A stretch of DNA of 64,000 nt from NCBI RefSeq assembly GCF_016808095.1, contig NC_068975.1, positions 32,511,001 through 32,575,000 of the forward strand, read 5' to 3'. Made by a program: the position numbers and the translations under genes. The notes under the pieces are model-generated. The model was not told where the DNA came from, searched no databases, and saw only the letters and a list, made by a program, of their open reading frames with translations. Positions within the stretch are counted from its first letter, which is position 1, and every line of letters starts with the position of its first letter. Source of the DNA: Vigna angularis (taxonomy: Eukaryota; Streptophyta; Magnoliopsida; Fabales; Fabaceae). Below are positions 12,991 to 23,584 of the stretch, one piece after another.

Positions 12991-13016
12991 ATATATATAT
13001 ATATATATATATATAT
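12991..13016. repeat. (TA)n microsatellite
   Basis: TA run directly abutting the left end of the element at 13017. Confidence 0.9.
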
Positions 13017-13748
13017 GGGGTTTGCTAGCGCGTACGCCTGTTTTTCAGTTGGTACATTTTAGCAATGTACCGGATTTTAGTAGACAAAAATTACCCTTAT
13101 ATATTATGGATTCCAAGTTTTAAGGTTAAGGGTATTTTAATAATTTTCATTCTCAAAACTTAAAAAAAAAAAGAAACCCCCCAAACCCTTACTCACCTCT
13201 GTCATTCCTCTCAATCCTTTATTTTTCATCTCTCTCACTCCAACCTTTTCTCTGTCATCCCTATTGTAGCCCCAATTGAAAAAATCAGAAACACTTGCCT
13301 TTAAAAAATTGCCTTTGTAAAGAGTTGAGTACCTTCAAGGCAAAGGTTCATTCAAGATTTCTTCAATTTCACCATCTTCGCTAACCTCTTTAATTTCATC
13401 ATCTGTATTTGTTGAATCATAATCTCTAAAATTATAAAATGAAAACTCATTATAAAGTCATTTTTGTAAGAAATTGTTTAACAATTGAGTGTTTTTGATT
13501 TTTTTTCCAGGCCAATTACCAATTCCTTTGATGTCATTATGCTTGTGAAAATTAGATAAGACAAAAATTATAAAATAAAAACTCATTATAAAATCATTTT
13601 TTGTAAGAAATTGTTTAACAGAGAGTATTTCTGATTTTTTCCAGATCAATTACCAATTCTTTATGCTTGTGAAAATTGGATAAAATTAGATAAAACAAAA
13701 ATTATAAGATGAAAACTCATTATAAAATCATTTTTTTGTAAGATTCTA
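13017..13748. mobile_element. Diverged or truncated element next to (TA)n (same family as 21217-22138)
   Basis: It begins GGGGTTTGCTAGCGCGTACG right after a TA tract. For about 280 bp it matches the left arm of the element at 21217: CTGTTTTTCAGTTGGTA, then CGGATTTTAGTA, then TTTTAATAATTTTCATTCT, then CCAATTGAAAAAATCAGAAA. The right half differs and consists of the short tandem repeat at 13430-13745. A second TA tract follows at about 13748. The right end is not certain. Confidence 0.55.
13430..13745. repeat. Tandem repeat, about 130-bp unit, 2.5 copies
   Basis: The block ACTCATTATAAA...TTTTTGTAAGAAATTG...CCAG..CAATTACCAATTC...GCTTGTGAAAATT occurs at about 13440, 13580 and (partial) 13710, with small changes. 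Confidence 0.75.
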
Positions 13749-15132
13749 TATATATATATACACACTGTAGCTCATTGTTTTTTTCCTTCACCCCAAAATT
13801 TTTATTGCTTTCCATATTGACCCCTCCTAATTATATATTAAATATTAAAATATAACTTTCATCTTCTTCCTTCTCGGATACTAACCATGCACCGAAACCC
13901 TTCTTTGCTTTTGTCGGGTAAGGATCATGAATATGGGAATGGGCACTCCAGTGTGAAGTGATGGATCCATGAGTGAGAATTGCACTAGAAGTTGCAATTG
14001 GATTATTGTTTTTTAGGGGTGTAGTTATATCTACAATATCGTGGTCTAGTTGTAGGGGTGTAGTTATACTTCAAATTCGGAAAAAGCTAATTGTAATTTG
14101 GTGAACTTGATGGATATTGTTTTAGGATACTCTTTTCCATGTGAGTTGATGAAGTTTTTCAAAAAGGTGGATTTCATATAAAAAATAAAGTAACGGAAGC
14201 AAATAAAAATAAAAAGATGAAAATGTTGGTGTTATATAGTCTTGATAGATATTCTTCTAGGAGGTGAGGTGAGCCATGAAAGAGAAGATAAGAAGATTAG
14301 ATAATCCGATTTTCAGTCTCGAATTCAGAGCTTCAAATTTGATTGTCCATTCCATTAAACAATGATCATTCCTTCTTCAACGAGCTCATTGTCTCTAAGA
14401 TAATCTCACATCTTGAAGGTCATGAACATCGAATTTGAGAAAAGCTAACCGAACTCATAGTCTAATATCAATTAATCAGAACACATAATATGATTTTCTC
14501 TTATTGGATTTGATACCCTTAATCAAATTTTCACCATAATCAAAGCCAAAAGAGTATTTTTGTCATTTTAAAAATTTTGGAGATATAGAAAAAAAAAACA
14601 ATGGAGTTGAGAAAAAAATTCTCTCAAGTTTTAATGACAATGATGAATGATGGACCAAGTCAAAATGGACCAAACTGATCAATTTATCGTCTCTAACTTA
14701 GTAGAAAAATATGTTAAAATAATAAAATAATTTGTTAGATATATTAAATTATTAGATATTTAAATATTTTATATTTATTGTTTATCTTTAATTAATTTTT
14801 TAATATTTATATTTATATTTTAGGTTTAATCCATATTTATTTTCTTATAAATAAAATACATTTAAACTTTATATATAATTTTTACTATATTCAACCTAAT
14901 TAATAATTATTTATTATATTTTGAAAACATTTATCCTTACCATTAAAGATATATATTAAATAGTATAAAGTCATAGGTCAATAATTATTTATATAACTCA
15001 AACGCGATTATCTCTCAAAGATTATTGTGATTAAAAATATACTATATAAATTGGTGTAGTTTATTTATGTGGGAGTATTTAAATTCGTGAAGAAAGTATC
15101 GGGATTTGATAGTGAAAAATTCAATATATTTA
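13749..15132. other. Intergenic DNA
   Basis: AT-rich. A short direct repeat (GGGGTGTAGTTATA) lies near 14020 and 14057. No supportable gene was found. Confidence 0.4.
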
Positions 15133-16629
15133 GGTTTAATAGGTTCGGAGGTCCCTATATTTGCGGGTTCGTTTCAATTGGTTCCTCTAATTTTAGAAGT
15201 GATCAATTAGGTCCCTTATTGTGAAAAATTGAATCAATTAAGGCCTCGCCGTTAGTTTCATACTAACACCGTTAAAGGGGGTGACACGTGTCAGTTCATG
15301 ATTTTTTTGAATTTTTGAATTATATTTTTATTATTTTTATTTTTATTTTTTATTTTTTTTTTATTTTTTTAAAAGTAAAATTTTTAAATGCCACGTGTCA
15401 AACGGATAGTGTGCCACGTGGCAATGGCAGTGTGACATGGCACTGACAGTGCCACGTGTCATTGTCAGGCCACGTGTCATTGTCAGGCCACGTGTCATTG
15501 CATTAGTCTCAATTTGGTCCCTGTATTTTTATTATGTTGCAATTTGATCCCTATATTTTTATTTTGTCTCAATTTAGTCTTAATTTTCAAAATTAAACAA
15601 TTTTTTTCCTCCTCAAATTCAAACAAAATTTAAATTGTATATAAATCTCAACAAATATTTTTATGAAAATTGATATTTTTAATAAATATTTGGTTTAATA
15701 GGTTCGGAGGTCCCTATATTTGCGGGTTCGTTTCAATTGGCTCCTCTAATTTTAGAAGTGATCAATTAGGTCCCTTATTGTGAAAAATTGAATCAATTAA
15801 GGTCTCGCCGTTAGTTTCATACTAACACCGTTAAAGGGGGTGACACGTGTCAGTTCATGATTTTTTTGAATTTTTGAATTATTTTTTTATTATTTTTATT
15901 TTTATTTTTTATTTTTTTTTATTTTTTTAAAAGTAAAATTTTTAAATGCCACGTGTCAAACGGATAGTGTGCCACGTGGCAATGGCAGTGTGACATGGCA
16001 CTGACAGTGCCACGTGTCATTGTCAGGCCACGTGCAAAGTAAATATAAATATAATTAAACTTAATCTTAATCTTGTTAAAAATATTTATTAAAAATATCA
16101 ATTTTCATAAAAATATTTGTTAAGATTTATATACAATTTAAATTTTGTTTGAATTTGAGGAGGGAAAAAATTGTTTAATTTTTAAAATTAAGACTAAATT
16201 GAGACAAAATAAAAATATAGGGATCAAATTGCAACATAATAAAAATACAGGGACCAAATTGAGACTAATGCAATGACACGTGGCCTAACAATGACACGTG
16301 GCACTGTCAGTGCCATGTCACACTGCCATTGCCACGTGGCACACTATCCGTTTGACACGTGGCATTTAAAAAATTTACTTTTAAAAAAATAAAAATAAAA
16401 AATAAAAAATAAAAAATAAAAATAAAAATAATAAAAATATAATTCAAAAATTCAAAAAAATCATGAACTGACACGTGTCACCCCCTTTAACGGTGTTAGT
16501 ATGAAACTAACGGCGAGGCCTTAATTGATTCAATTTTTCACAATAAGGGACCTAATTGATCACTTCTAAAATTAGAGGACCCAATTGAAACGAACCCGCA
16601 AATATAGGGACCTCCGAACCTATTAAACC
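15133..16629. mobile_element. Mutator-type foldback MITE with nested arm copy
   Basis: The left end is GGTTTAATAGGTTCGGAGG and the right end is its inverse, CCTCCGAACCTATTAAACC. The element is flanked by a perfect 9-bp duplication ATATATTTA (15124-15132 and 16630-16638), as expected for Mutator-like elements. The arms are about 556 bp (15133-15688 and 16074-16629) and nearly identical. The loop holds a partial direct copy of the left arm (15692-16036). There is no transposase. Its terminal sequence resembles that of the complete Mutator-like element at 47288 (GGTTTAATA...), so a related element could have moved it, although the inner TIR sequence differs. Confidence 0.85.
15285..16476. promoter_or_regulatory. 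Sixteen CACGTG (G-box/ABRE-type) hexamers
   Basis: By eye there are six in the left arm, five in the nested copy and five in the right arm. Most sit in GCCACGTGTC, GCCACGTGGC or GACACGTGTC. G-boxes bind bZIP and bHLH factors; activity here is not shown. Confidence 0.6.
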
Positions 16630-16638
16630 ATATATTTA

Positions 16639-17385
16639 AGTAAAAACACTTCATTAAAAGATAAATAGCAAGTTCCGTGTCACTTTAAAAATAAACAAAT
16701 TCATCCAAAAATATTAAAAAGTAAAATATAAGGGAATTAGAAGTCGATTCAAGCGGATATAATATACCCTAAAAAATTATATACTCGTTGAAATTATATT
16801 AATTTCAACAATTATTATAATTATACCTTTTACAATTAAAAAAATCAAATACTTATATCTTTTTATTTTTTTTATTCGAACTAAGATTTTCAATTACTCG
16901 CTTATGGCTTAATTGAGTATAGATTTTGTTTCCTCTATTTTTTTTTTTGATAATTAAAAATGAATTTAATCAACAAATAAAAAGTCTACTTTTTAATTCA
17001 CTAGCAAGTTTAGGTTATGGAGTTTTTTTTTATGTGTTTTTCAATTATACCTTTTTTTAAAAATATTCAGATTCCTTTGCTTAAAGATTGATCACGTCAA
17101 GTCAAATATTAAAACTAAATAGTTCACTAAAACTGTATCCGAAAAATATGGTACGCCTAATTCTTGCTTAACTTACTCTTACTTTGACTTATTATTTTAG
17201 TAAAGTATAAGAACAAACAAGATAAGAAATATGTGTAATAAATGAAACAGATCGAAAGAAGTGAATAAATATATTTGTTTCTAAAAAATCCAAGTACACA
17301 AATACATAAAAAGTTAGACTGAATCTAAAACTTCAGTGGCTAAAAAGGAAGATAAAGATGTTAAAGATCAATTGATAATTCCTTA
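16639..17385. other. Intergenic DNA and 3' side of the RING gene
   Basis: AT-rich DNA without a supportable gene. The last 100-150 bp are probably the 3' UTR of the RING-H2 gene on the minus strand. Confidence 0.4.
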
Positions 17386-17949
17386 TCAAATGATAATTCC
17401 TTGCGACGATAATTCCTTGCGACAAACTGGACAATTAATTTTTCCAACACGTAACCAAGAGTTGATACAATACAAATGAAAGTAATGACAACAGACTCCA
17501 AAAGGTTGAACCAACTCACCAATTTTAAAGTCTTCCATGCAAATAGAACAATCAGTTTGATGAGACTGATGATCCGTTTGAAAGCAAAGAACAGGAGGCA
17601 AGGCTTTCATGGCAAGACTAACAATTTCTTCTTTGGGGACTAAAGAAGGAAAGTTTATTATGTCTTCCCTTTGATTTCTGAAAATTTGATTATCTGAGGG
17701 ATGAGACTCAATGTCTTCAATTTGTGAGGCTTCAAAAGCTCTCATCTGAGGATACCGTGAGTTACGATTCCGAGAAACTCTATAATATTGCCAAAAGAAA
17801 AATCCCAGCAAAGAACCAAATAATATGAAAACTCCGATTATGCTGCCATACATCAAAGTTAGAAGAAGAATCACCATAAACGGTAGCCATACCAAAAACA
17901 TCGCCTCTGTCGAGAAAGAGATGATTCTGTATCTCAGTTCGGAACACAC
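17386..17949 (-). CDS. Membrane RING-H2 finger protein, ATL-like E3 ligase, 187 aa
   Basis: Intronless. Residues 17-53 form one or two hydrophobic membrane segments. An acidic linker follows. A RING-H2 finger then has ligands C134, C137, C153, H155, H158, C161, C173 and C176, in the order C-x2-C-x15-C-x-H-x2-H-x2-C-x11-C-x2-C. The finger recruits an E2 enzyme for ubiquitin transfer; the membrane anchor plus C-terminal RING-H2 is the ATL-type layout. The ATL GLD motif is not clear (PSLVPKEEIV may be its position), so membership is by architecture only. M17 is an alternative start directly before the hydrophobic segment. No lesions were seen. Confidence 0.75.
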   Translation of the reverse strand: MCSELRYRIISFSTEAMFLVWLPFMVILLLTLMYGSIIGVFILFGSLLGFFFWQYYRVSRNRNSRYPQMRAFEASQIEDIESHPSDNQIFRNQREDIINFPSLVPKEEIVSLAMKALPPVLCFQTDHQSHQTDCSICMEDFKIGELVQPFGVCCHYFHLYCINSWLRVGKINCPVCRKELSSQGIII

Positions 17950-18376
17950 AAAACAAACTCACTTTATTTTGATTATGAGTTTATACCTCAATTTATATTT
18001 GTTTGATTTCTAATATTTTCAACTAAATATACTATGATTTCAGAATAAGCTGGTTATTTTCTTGATCTAACCATATTTATTTATCTGTTTTCAAATATTT
18101 ATTTTCCATCTGTTATGATTTCTTTTTCTTTTTTTTTCTTTATATATGCATGCCGAATCATACGTATGTACATTAATTTCAAAGTATTTTGTACTCTCAT
18201 CAAGATCATAACTGAATGTTATATATTCTTGTACTTGTATATAAAAAAGAGGGTTAACTATATTCTTAGGAGTGATTTAAAATTTCAAAATAACTAAAAC
18301 AAGAATAAAAGGAAGGTGTAGGGTAGATAGGAAATAATTTTCACATAAATTTTGGGGAAATAAAATTTATAGAAAA

Positions 18377-18418
<42 letters not shown>

Positions 18419-18690
18419 CTTCTAACAAAATAAATACTTTCACGAGGAATTAAAATAAATGGTGAACCATACACCTCCTACGAGTGGAATATATGTAAAT
18501 ATGAAAGTAATATGAAAATAAATAAATGTATTTTTGAAATCTTTGTAAGAATTCAAATTAATTATTTTGAATTAGTATTTCTAGCAATGAATAATTTATC
18601 TTAATATTATGGTTCAAAAATTATAATTAAATTTAAATTTAATTTTTTTTAAGAATACTTCTATTAAAGAAACAAGAATGATGTTATTTC
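17950..18690. other. Intergenic DNA
   Basis: AT-rich, with a (TA)n tract at 18380-18416. Presumably includes the RING gene promoter. Confidence 0.4.
18380..18416. repeat. (TA)n microsatellite
   Basis: TA run of about 37 bp. Confidence 0.95.
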
Positions 18691-18777
18691 CAATTCATAT
18701 TAGACCATGTTCATAAATTAATTCATATTAGACCATGTTCATAAATTGATTCATATTAGACCATGTTCATAAGTTGA
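18691..18777. repeat. 29-bp tandem repeat, 3 copies
   Basis: ATTCATATTAGACCATGTTC recurs at 18692, 18721 and 18750 with one or two changes per copy. Confidence 0.9.
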
Positions 18778-19420
18778 TTAAGTATAGTAAAACATATCAG
18801 ACAAATATGTCCATACATATAAATATAACAATAAATATTAGACGAGTATGTTGATACATTAATTAGAAGTTTTAGTAATAGATATTAAATGAGTCTATCA
18901 ATGCATAATTTAGACAAATCTATTTATATATTACACGACTCTATACATTCACTAATTAAATGAGTTTTGTAATAACCTTAGACAATATAACAAATGATAT
19001 TATATTAGTCACTTCATACATAGATTAGATGAGTTTAAGAATGCACAAAAGACAAATTTGTTCATACACTGATTAGAGACGACTCTAATAACATACATTA
19101 GATGGGTTTTTTAATATATATTAGATAATTTTGTCCATACACTGGTTAAACGAATATATCAAAAAATATTAGATGAGTGATTTCCTACCATGATTATATG
19201 AGTATAAGAATACACGTTAGACGACTTTGTTTATACACTTATTAAACGAATTTATAACACATATTAGACGAGTCTATTCAAACATTAATTACATGAATAT
19301 TACAATATATATTAAAAAAATTTGTCCTTATCTTGATTAGATGAGTCTAACCATGTATATTAGACAAGTTTAACAATATATAATAGAAAGTCTTGCAATA
19401 CACGTTAAACGACTTTGCAA
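18778..19420. repeat. Decayed minisatellite built on TTAGACGAGT
   Basis: Words such as TTAGACGAGT, TTAGATGAGT, TCCATACA(T/C)TG and AACAATA(C/T)A recur every few tens of bases throughout. The sequence reads as an old tandem array, continuous with the clean 29-bp repeat to its left. Confidence 0.6.
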
Positions 19421-19780
19421 TACAACATTAACAATTCATCATCCTTGATAATATCATAAACCAAAACAATCCATTACAAATCAATTTTTCAACATTAATA
19501 ATATAATATCTACGTTCATTACACTAAGAATACAACTCACTACTACTAATAATAGATTTTTTTTTTCAAAACCTTTAAGAAATTCTCCAAATCATTTATC
19601 TTCCTCTTTTTCCTCATGATAATATCATCCATTTCATTAATATTTTTTACACAACATAATTTGAAATAGTTACATCACACCAATTGTTATATTATTGAAC
19701 ACAAAAAAATAAGAAACCCAATATTAATTACCAATAAATATTTTTATTATAAAAAATAACAAAATTTTGTATTATTAATC
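19421..19780. other. Intergenic DNA
   Basis: AT-rich; nothing supportable. Confidence 0.4.
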
Positions 19781-19781
19781 T

Positions 19782-19925
19782 CATTTTGTAGTTAGGACAA
19801 CTCCAAATTGTCTATCAAGATTCTTGAAGTTTGTCATCCTAAAGGTTGTCAGCTCTGAACAACTGCAAATAGGGTTTAAGTCATTTTCCCTTAAATCATC
19901 ACCATCGAAGGAGCTGTTACAGCAA
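19782..19925 (-). pseudogene. Possible decayed GRF zinc-finger fragment
   Basis: One minus-strand frame reads PICSCSELTTFRMTNFKNLD then RQFGVVLTTK and a stop. It keeps the spacing of a GRF zinc finger (C-x-C, then T-x-N-x-x-x-R-x-F). Compare PTCYCGDVAVTKVARTTKNA then GRNFWGC in the intact GRF gene at 51.4-51.8 kb. The second half of the finger is lost. This is a short match made by eye. Confidence 0.3.
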
Positions 19926-20366
19926 CATTGTCCCCAACTATTACAATAAGAAAAAGAAAATTAACAAAGAGACATGCCTTCCCAAATCAACAGCATACAA
20001 TTTCAATGGGGAGGAATTTTCAAAATCTTTTTCTTCAGCCCATGAAAAACACCCAGTGACAGTGCCTTTCATACTGCAAACCCTATTTAACTTTTTATCC
20101 TCAAATTTTTATTTCAAAATAAATTAAACATCATAATAGATACAAATCTTATAAACATATAAAATAGACCACGTAATAAAGCATAGCACAAGTCATCCAC
20201 ACAGTGCCAATATGTACACTATTGTGTTAACTAACGTTATGAAAAAAATACCAAAATGATCCAATTTTATTAAAATAAGTACCATATTAAACATTAGAAC
20301 AGAATAAAAACAAAAATGAACAAAATAAAGAAAGATAAAGACCAAATTAATATTTATACCTAATAT

Positions 20367-20989
20367 TAGTGCTGTCAAAATGGGTTGTAACCCGTGAACC
20401 AATCCGGTTCACCATGAGTTTGAGCTGGATTGGGTTTGAAAAAAAATGTAATCTTTTTATGCGGGTTTGCACACCAAACCACCTAATTTAATTTAATTAT
20501 TTATTATTTTGTTTTTTAATATTATTAGTTAGCATTTTTTTTATTATATTGTAGATGGGATAAAAAAAAATGTTTCAAGAGAGAAAAATATCATAAATTT
20601 ATCTATTCAAGACTTTACTATTGTAAATGGACATATGATATAAAAACTATCAATCTTAAAAACTTATTTGTTCGCTTTTTGTTCTTGTTTTTGGATTATG
20701 CTTATATTGTATGATATATATATATATATATATTTAATTGTCTTTGGAATTGAACATTATTTTAGAATGAAATTTATTTATAATTGAATTAAAAAAATAT
20801 TAATTTTTTTATTTTAAAAAAAACTTATAATTAAGTGAGTCAGTAAGTCAACCTATTTAACCCACCAACCCGTGGTGGGTCGAGCCGGGTTCAAATTTGT
20901 CAGCTCACTAATAAATGTTATCCGTTTTGACAGCACTAAGTGACCAACCCGTAGTGAATCGGATCAGGTTATCTGTTTTGACAGCTGTA
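20367..20989. mobile_element. hAT-type MITE, 623 bp
   Basis: The left end is TAGTGCTGTCAAAA and the right end is TTTTGACAGCTGTA, imperfect inverted repeats. Both sides carry the 8-bp duplication CCTAATAT (20359-20366 and 20990-20997), the hAT target-site length. There is no coding capacity. Near the right end a second TTTTGACAGCACTA copy (about 20925-20938) suggests internal duplication. A related copy lies at about 61857-62680. Confidence 0.85.
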
Positions 20990-21162
20990 CCTAATATTTA
21001 TGAATATCATAGTGACACTTATCACCATTATCACCATTATAATTATTGTTAGTGATTAGTGATAATCTAATAACAACAATTCTATCATCACAACAATTCT
21101 AATATATAATCATAGTAAATCTTCATAGAATTTTAATTTATATAAATAACTATTCCATCCAA

Positions 21163-21163
<1 letters not shown>

Positions 21164-21216
<53 letters not shown>
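21164..21216. repeat. (TA)n microsatellite
   Basis: TA run of about 53 bp abutting the foldback element that follows. Confidence 0.95.
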
Positions 21217-21219
<3 letters not shown>

Positions 21220-22138
21220 TTTGTTAACTTGCATATGTCTGTTTTTCAGTTGGTATATTTTAGGAATGTGTATCGGATTTTAGTAAACAAAAATACCCTT
21301 ATATATATCATGGATTCTAAGTTATAAGGTTAAGAATATTTTAATAATTTTCATTCTAAAAAAAAAGAAAACCCTAAACCCTTGCTCATCTCCCTCATTC
21401 CTCTCAACCCTTTCTTTTTCATCTATCTCACTCCAACATTTTCTCTGTCAACTCTAAGTTAGTCCCAATTGAAAAAATCAGAAACACTCGTCTAACCCTA
21501 ATTTACCTTCCTTACTTATCCAATTTGTTTCTCTCTCATCTCCATACTTTTCCTCACCCATACACAACAACTCGCGACACCGCAATTTGTTGCTCTTGCT
21601 CTGTTCGTTTATTTGTTTTCCAGTTTAATAACAAAATAATTGATGATGTTGATGTTGATTTTTGATTGGAAAGCTGTGTTATATACTTTTCCTTCTGATT
21701 ATTATTATTAAATTTCGTTTTTAAATTTTAGAATTTTGTTGTGTTACAAACTCCCCCTCTGCGAGCACACCATCATCAATCAACCAAGATCAAAATCAAA
21801 CCAAGTTTAGCCAATTAAAAATTAAGTCAGAAGAATGTAATGGTAATAAAACCTTTAACTTCCAAATCACATAAACAAATTTGATAAGTGAAGATGGTAG
21901 ATTTAGGGTTAGGCGAGTGTTTTTATTTTTTTTCAATTGGGACTAGTAGAGGAATGACAGAGAAAATGTTGAAGTGAGATAGATGAAACAGAAAGGGTTG
22001 AAAGGAACGAGGGAGGTAAGTAAGGGTTTGAGAGTTTCTTTTTTCTTTTTTTAGTTTTGAGGATGAAAATTATTAAAATACTATTAACTTTATAACTTAG
22101 AATTCATGATATATTAGCGTACACAAATTAACAAACTC
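21217..22138. mobile_element. Foldback MITE inserted in a (TA)n tract
   Basis: It begins GAGTTTGTTAACTTG and ends CAAATTAACAAACTC. The arms are inverted copies that share AATTCTAAGTTATAA-type, TTTTAATAATTTTCAT and CCAATTGAAAAAA blocks. The right arm lacks about 70 bp present near the left end. TA repeats abut both ends (21164-21216 and 22139-22160). There is no transposase. Insertion into TA microsatellites recalls the Micron elements described in rice; that relation is an analogy only. Confidence 0.65.
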
Positions 22139-22160
22139 ATATATATATATATATATATAT
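22139..22160. repeat. (TA)n microsatellite
   Basis: TA run of 22 bp on the right side of the foldback element. Confidence 0.9.
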
Positions 22161-22442
22161 TCTCTGTTTATTACATTTTGATTTTTATTCCTTTGATTTA
22201 AAATAACAAATAACTTCATAGCACAATTTAATTTATTCATTATATATTCACAATTATAGTTAATAAAAAAATATTATGAATTTAAATTATAATACAATGT
22301 TATATTTAAAAATATTTTATTAATAAGTATAGTTACATAAAAACAAATATTGAGTAATACTTATGCTAAAATATTCAAAAATAGTTTTTTTTTAAGAAAG
22401 ATGTCAATGAGAATAAAGGTGCGAGGAAAAAAATATTGAAAA

Positions 22443-22486
<44 letters not shown>

Positions 22487-23030
22487 CTACTAATAAATAT
22501 GATTACTTTTTTAATTATGTAGTAATCATTTTTTGTGTTTACATTTTAACGTAGATTTTACCTTTACCAATATAAACTATTTTATCTTTCAGATTTTGTA
22601 ACTTTTTCTTATAATTATTTTAAAAAATATATTTTTTATGAATTTAATAATGTTTTTTAGATTAATTAGTAATTTGGTAGATATTCAATAACGTACATAT
22701 TTGATTTGATATTTTTTTTCTCTTATTTAGTCTTAGTGAGCAGTAAATACCACAAATTAACCGGAGACGTTTTACCCCTAGTTTGAAGATTAAAGGGCAA
22801 CCATGGCTTTCAAAGGCATGCTTGACTTTCATAGGGAGTGATTATAAACAATTTCTCCTAGAAATTCAATTCGAAATGGAAGAAAAAGTTGATTTTACAA
22901 AAAAAATAAAAATCATTCAAGTTCACCTTTGCAATTGCAAATTTCGTTCAGCAAATTGTATGAAAACAGGAACAACCGCAAAATCTGTTTTCAAGATCAA
23001 GGATGGGAAAAATGGAAGAAGAAATTAGTT
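22161..23030. other. Intergenic DNA
   Basis: AT-rich with a (TA)n tract at 22447-22485. A chance-length ORF at 22783-23028 has no recognisable domain. Confidence 0.4.
22447..22485. repeat. (TA)n microsatellite
   Basis: TA run of about 39 bp. Confidence 0.95.
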
Positions 23031-23584
23031 TGAATTGATACCATCATACCCACACAACCCCCTCTTTTTCCTTCGCCCGGTCTCAGCTTTACCATTCAAT
23101 ATAAGAAAAATGCATTTAAACAGAAGATTATAGCAAAGAGTTGGGAGGACAAGAGATCCACCCCAAAAAAGACTGTTATTTTTACCTCTTGAAGCAGTTG
23201 CCACCATAACTCACTGGAAAACCATTCTGATTTTTTTTCCCAATGAAAACTAGAAATAGAAATGGATGGTGCAACTTAATTAAATACTCAATTAAGATGA
23301 AACCGACGTGACACCTCTTATCACGGGCACATGGTCTTTGTTTCTAGGCCTACTTAAAAAAATTGGTCTCACGAGCACAGGGTATCTCTGTTTCTATCCC
23401 TACTTAAAAACAGAATAGGTCAATGATTGGTTGAACCAGTAACCTGACTTGCACTGCTTAACATATAAGTCTAATGAAAGATATGCGCATTTGATTAGAG
23501 AGCTAAAATGGCACCAAAAAACAGTTCAAGCTACAAAAAATAATTGTACAAGTATGCACAGCCTCACAGAACACAGTAAAGCAG
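23031..23584 (-). other. Downstream region of the FAR1-related gene
   Basis: Less AT-rich than the flanks; probably includes the 3' UTR. No further coding exon was identified. Confidence 0.35.

Noticed and set aside
15919..16101. 60-residue ORF on the minus strand
   Set aside because: Falls in the foldback element's loop and right arm.
18691..18777. Regular 29-bp repeats as a CRISPR array
   Set aside because: The copies are directly adjacent without spacers, and this is plant nuclear DNA.
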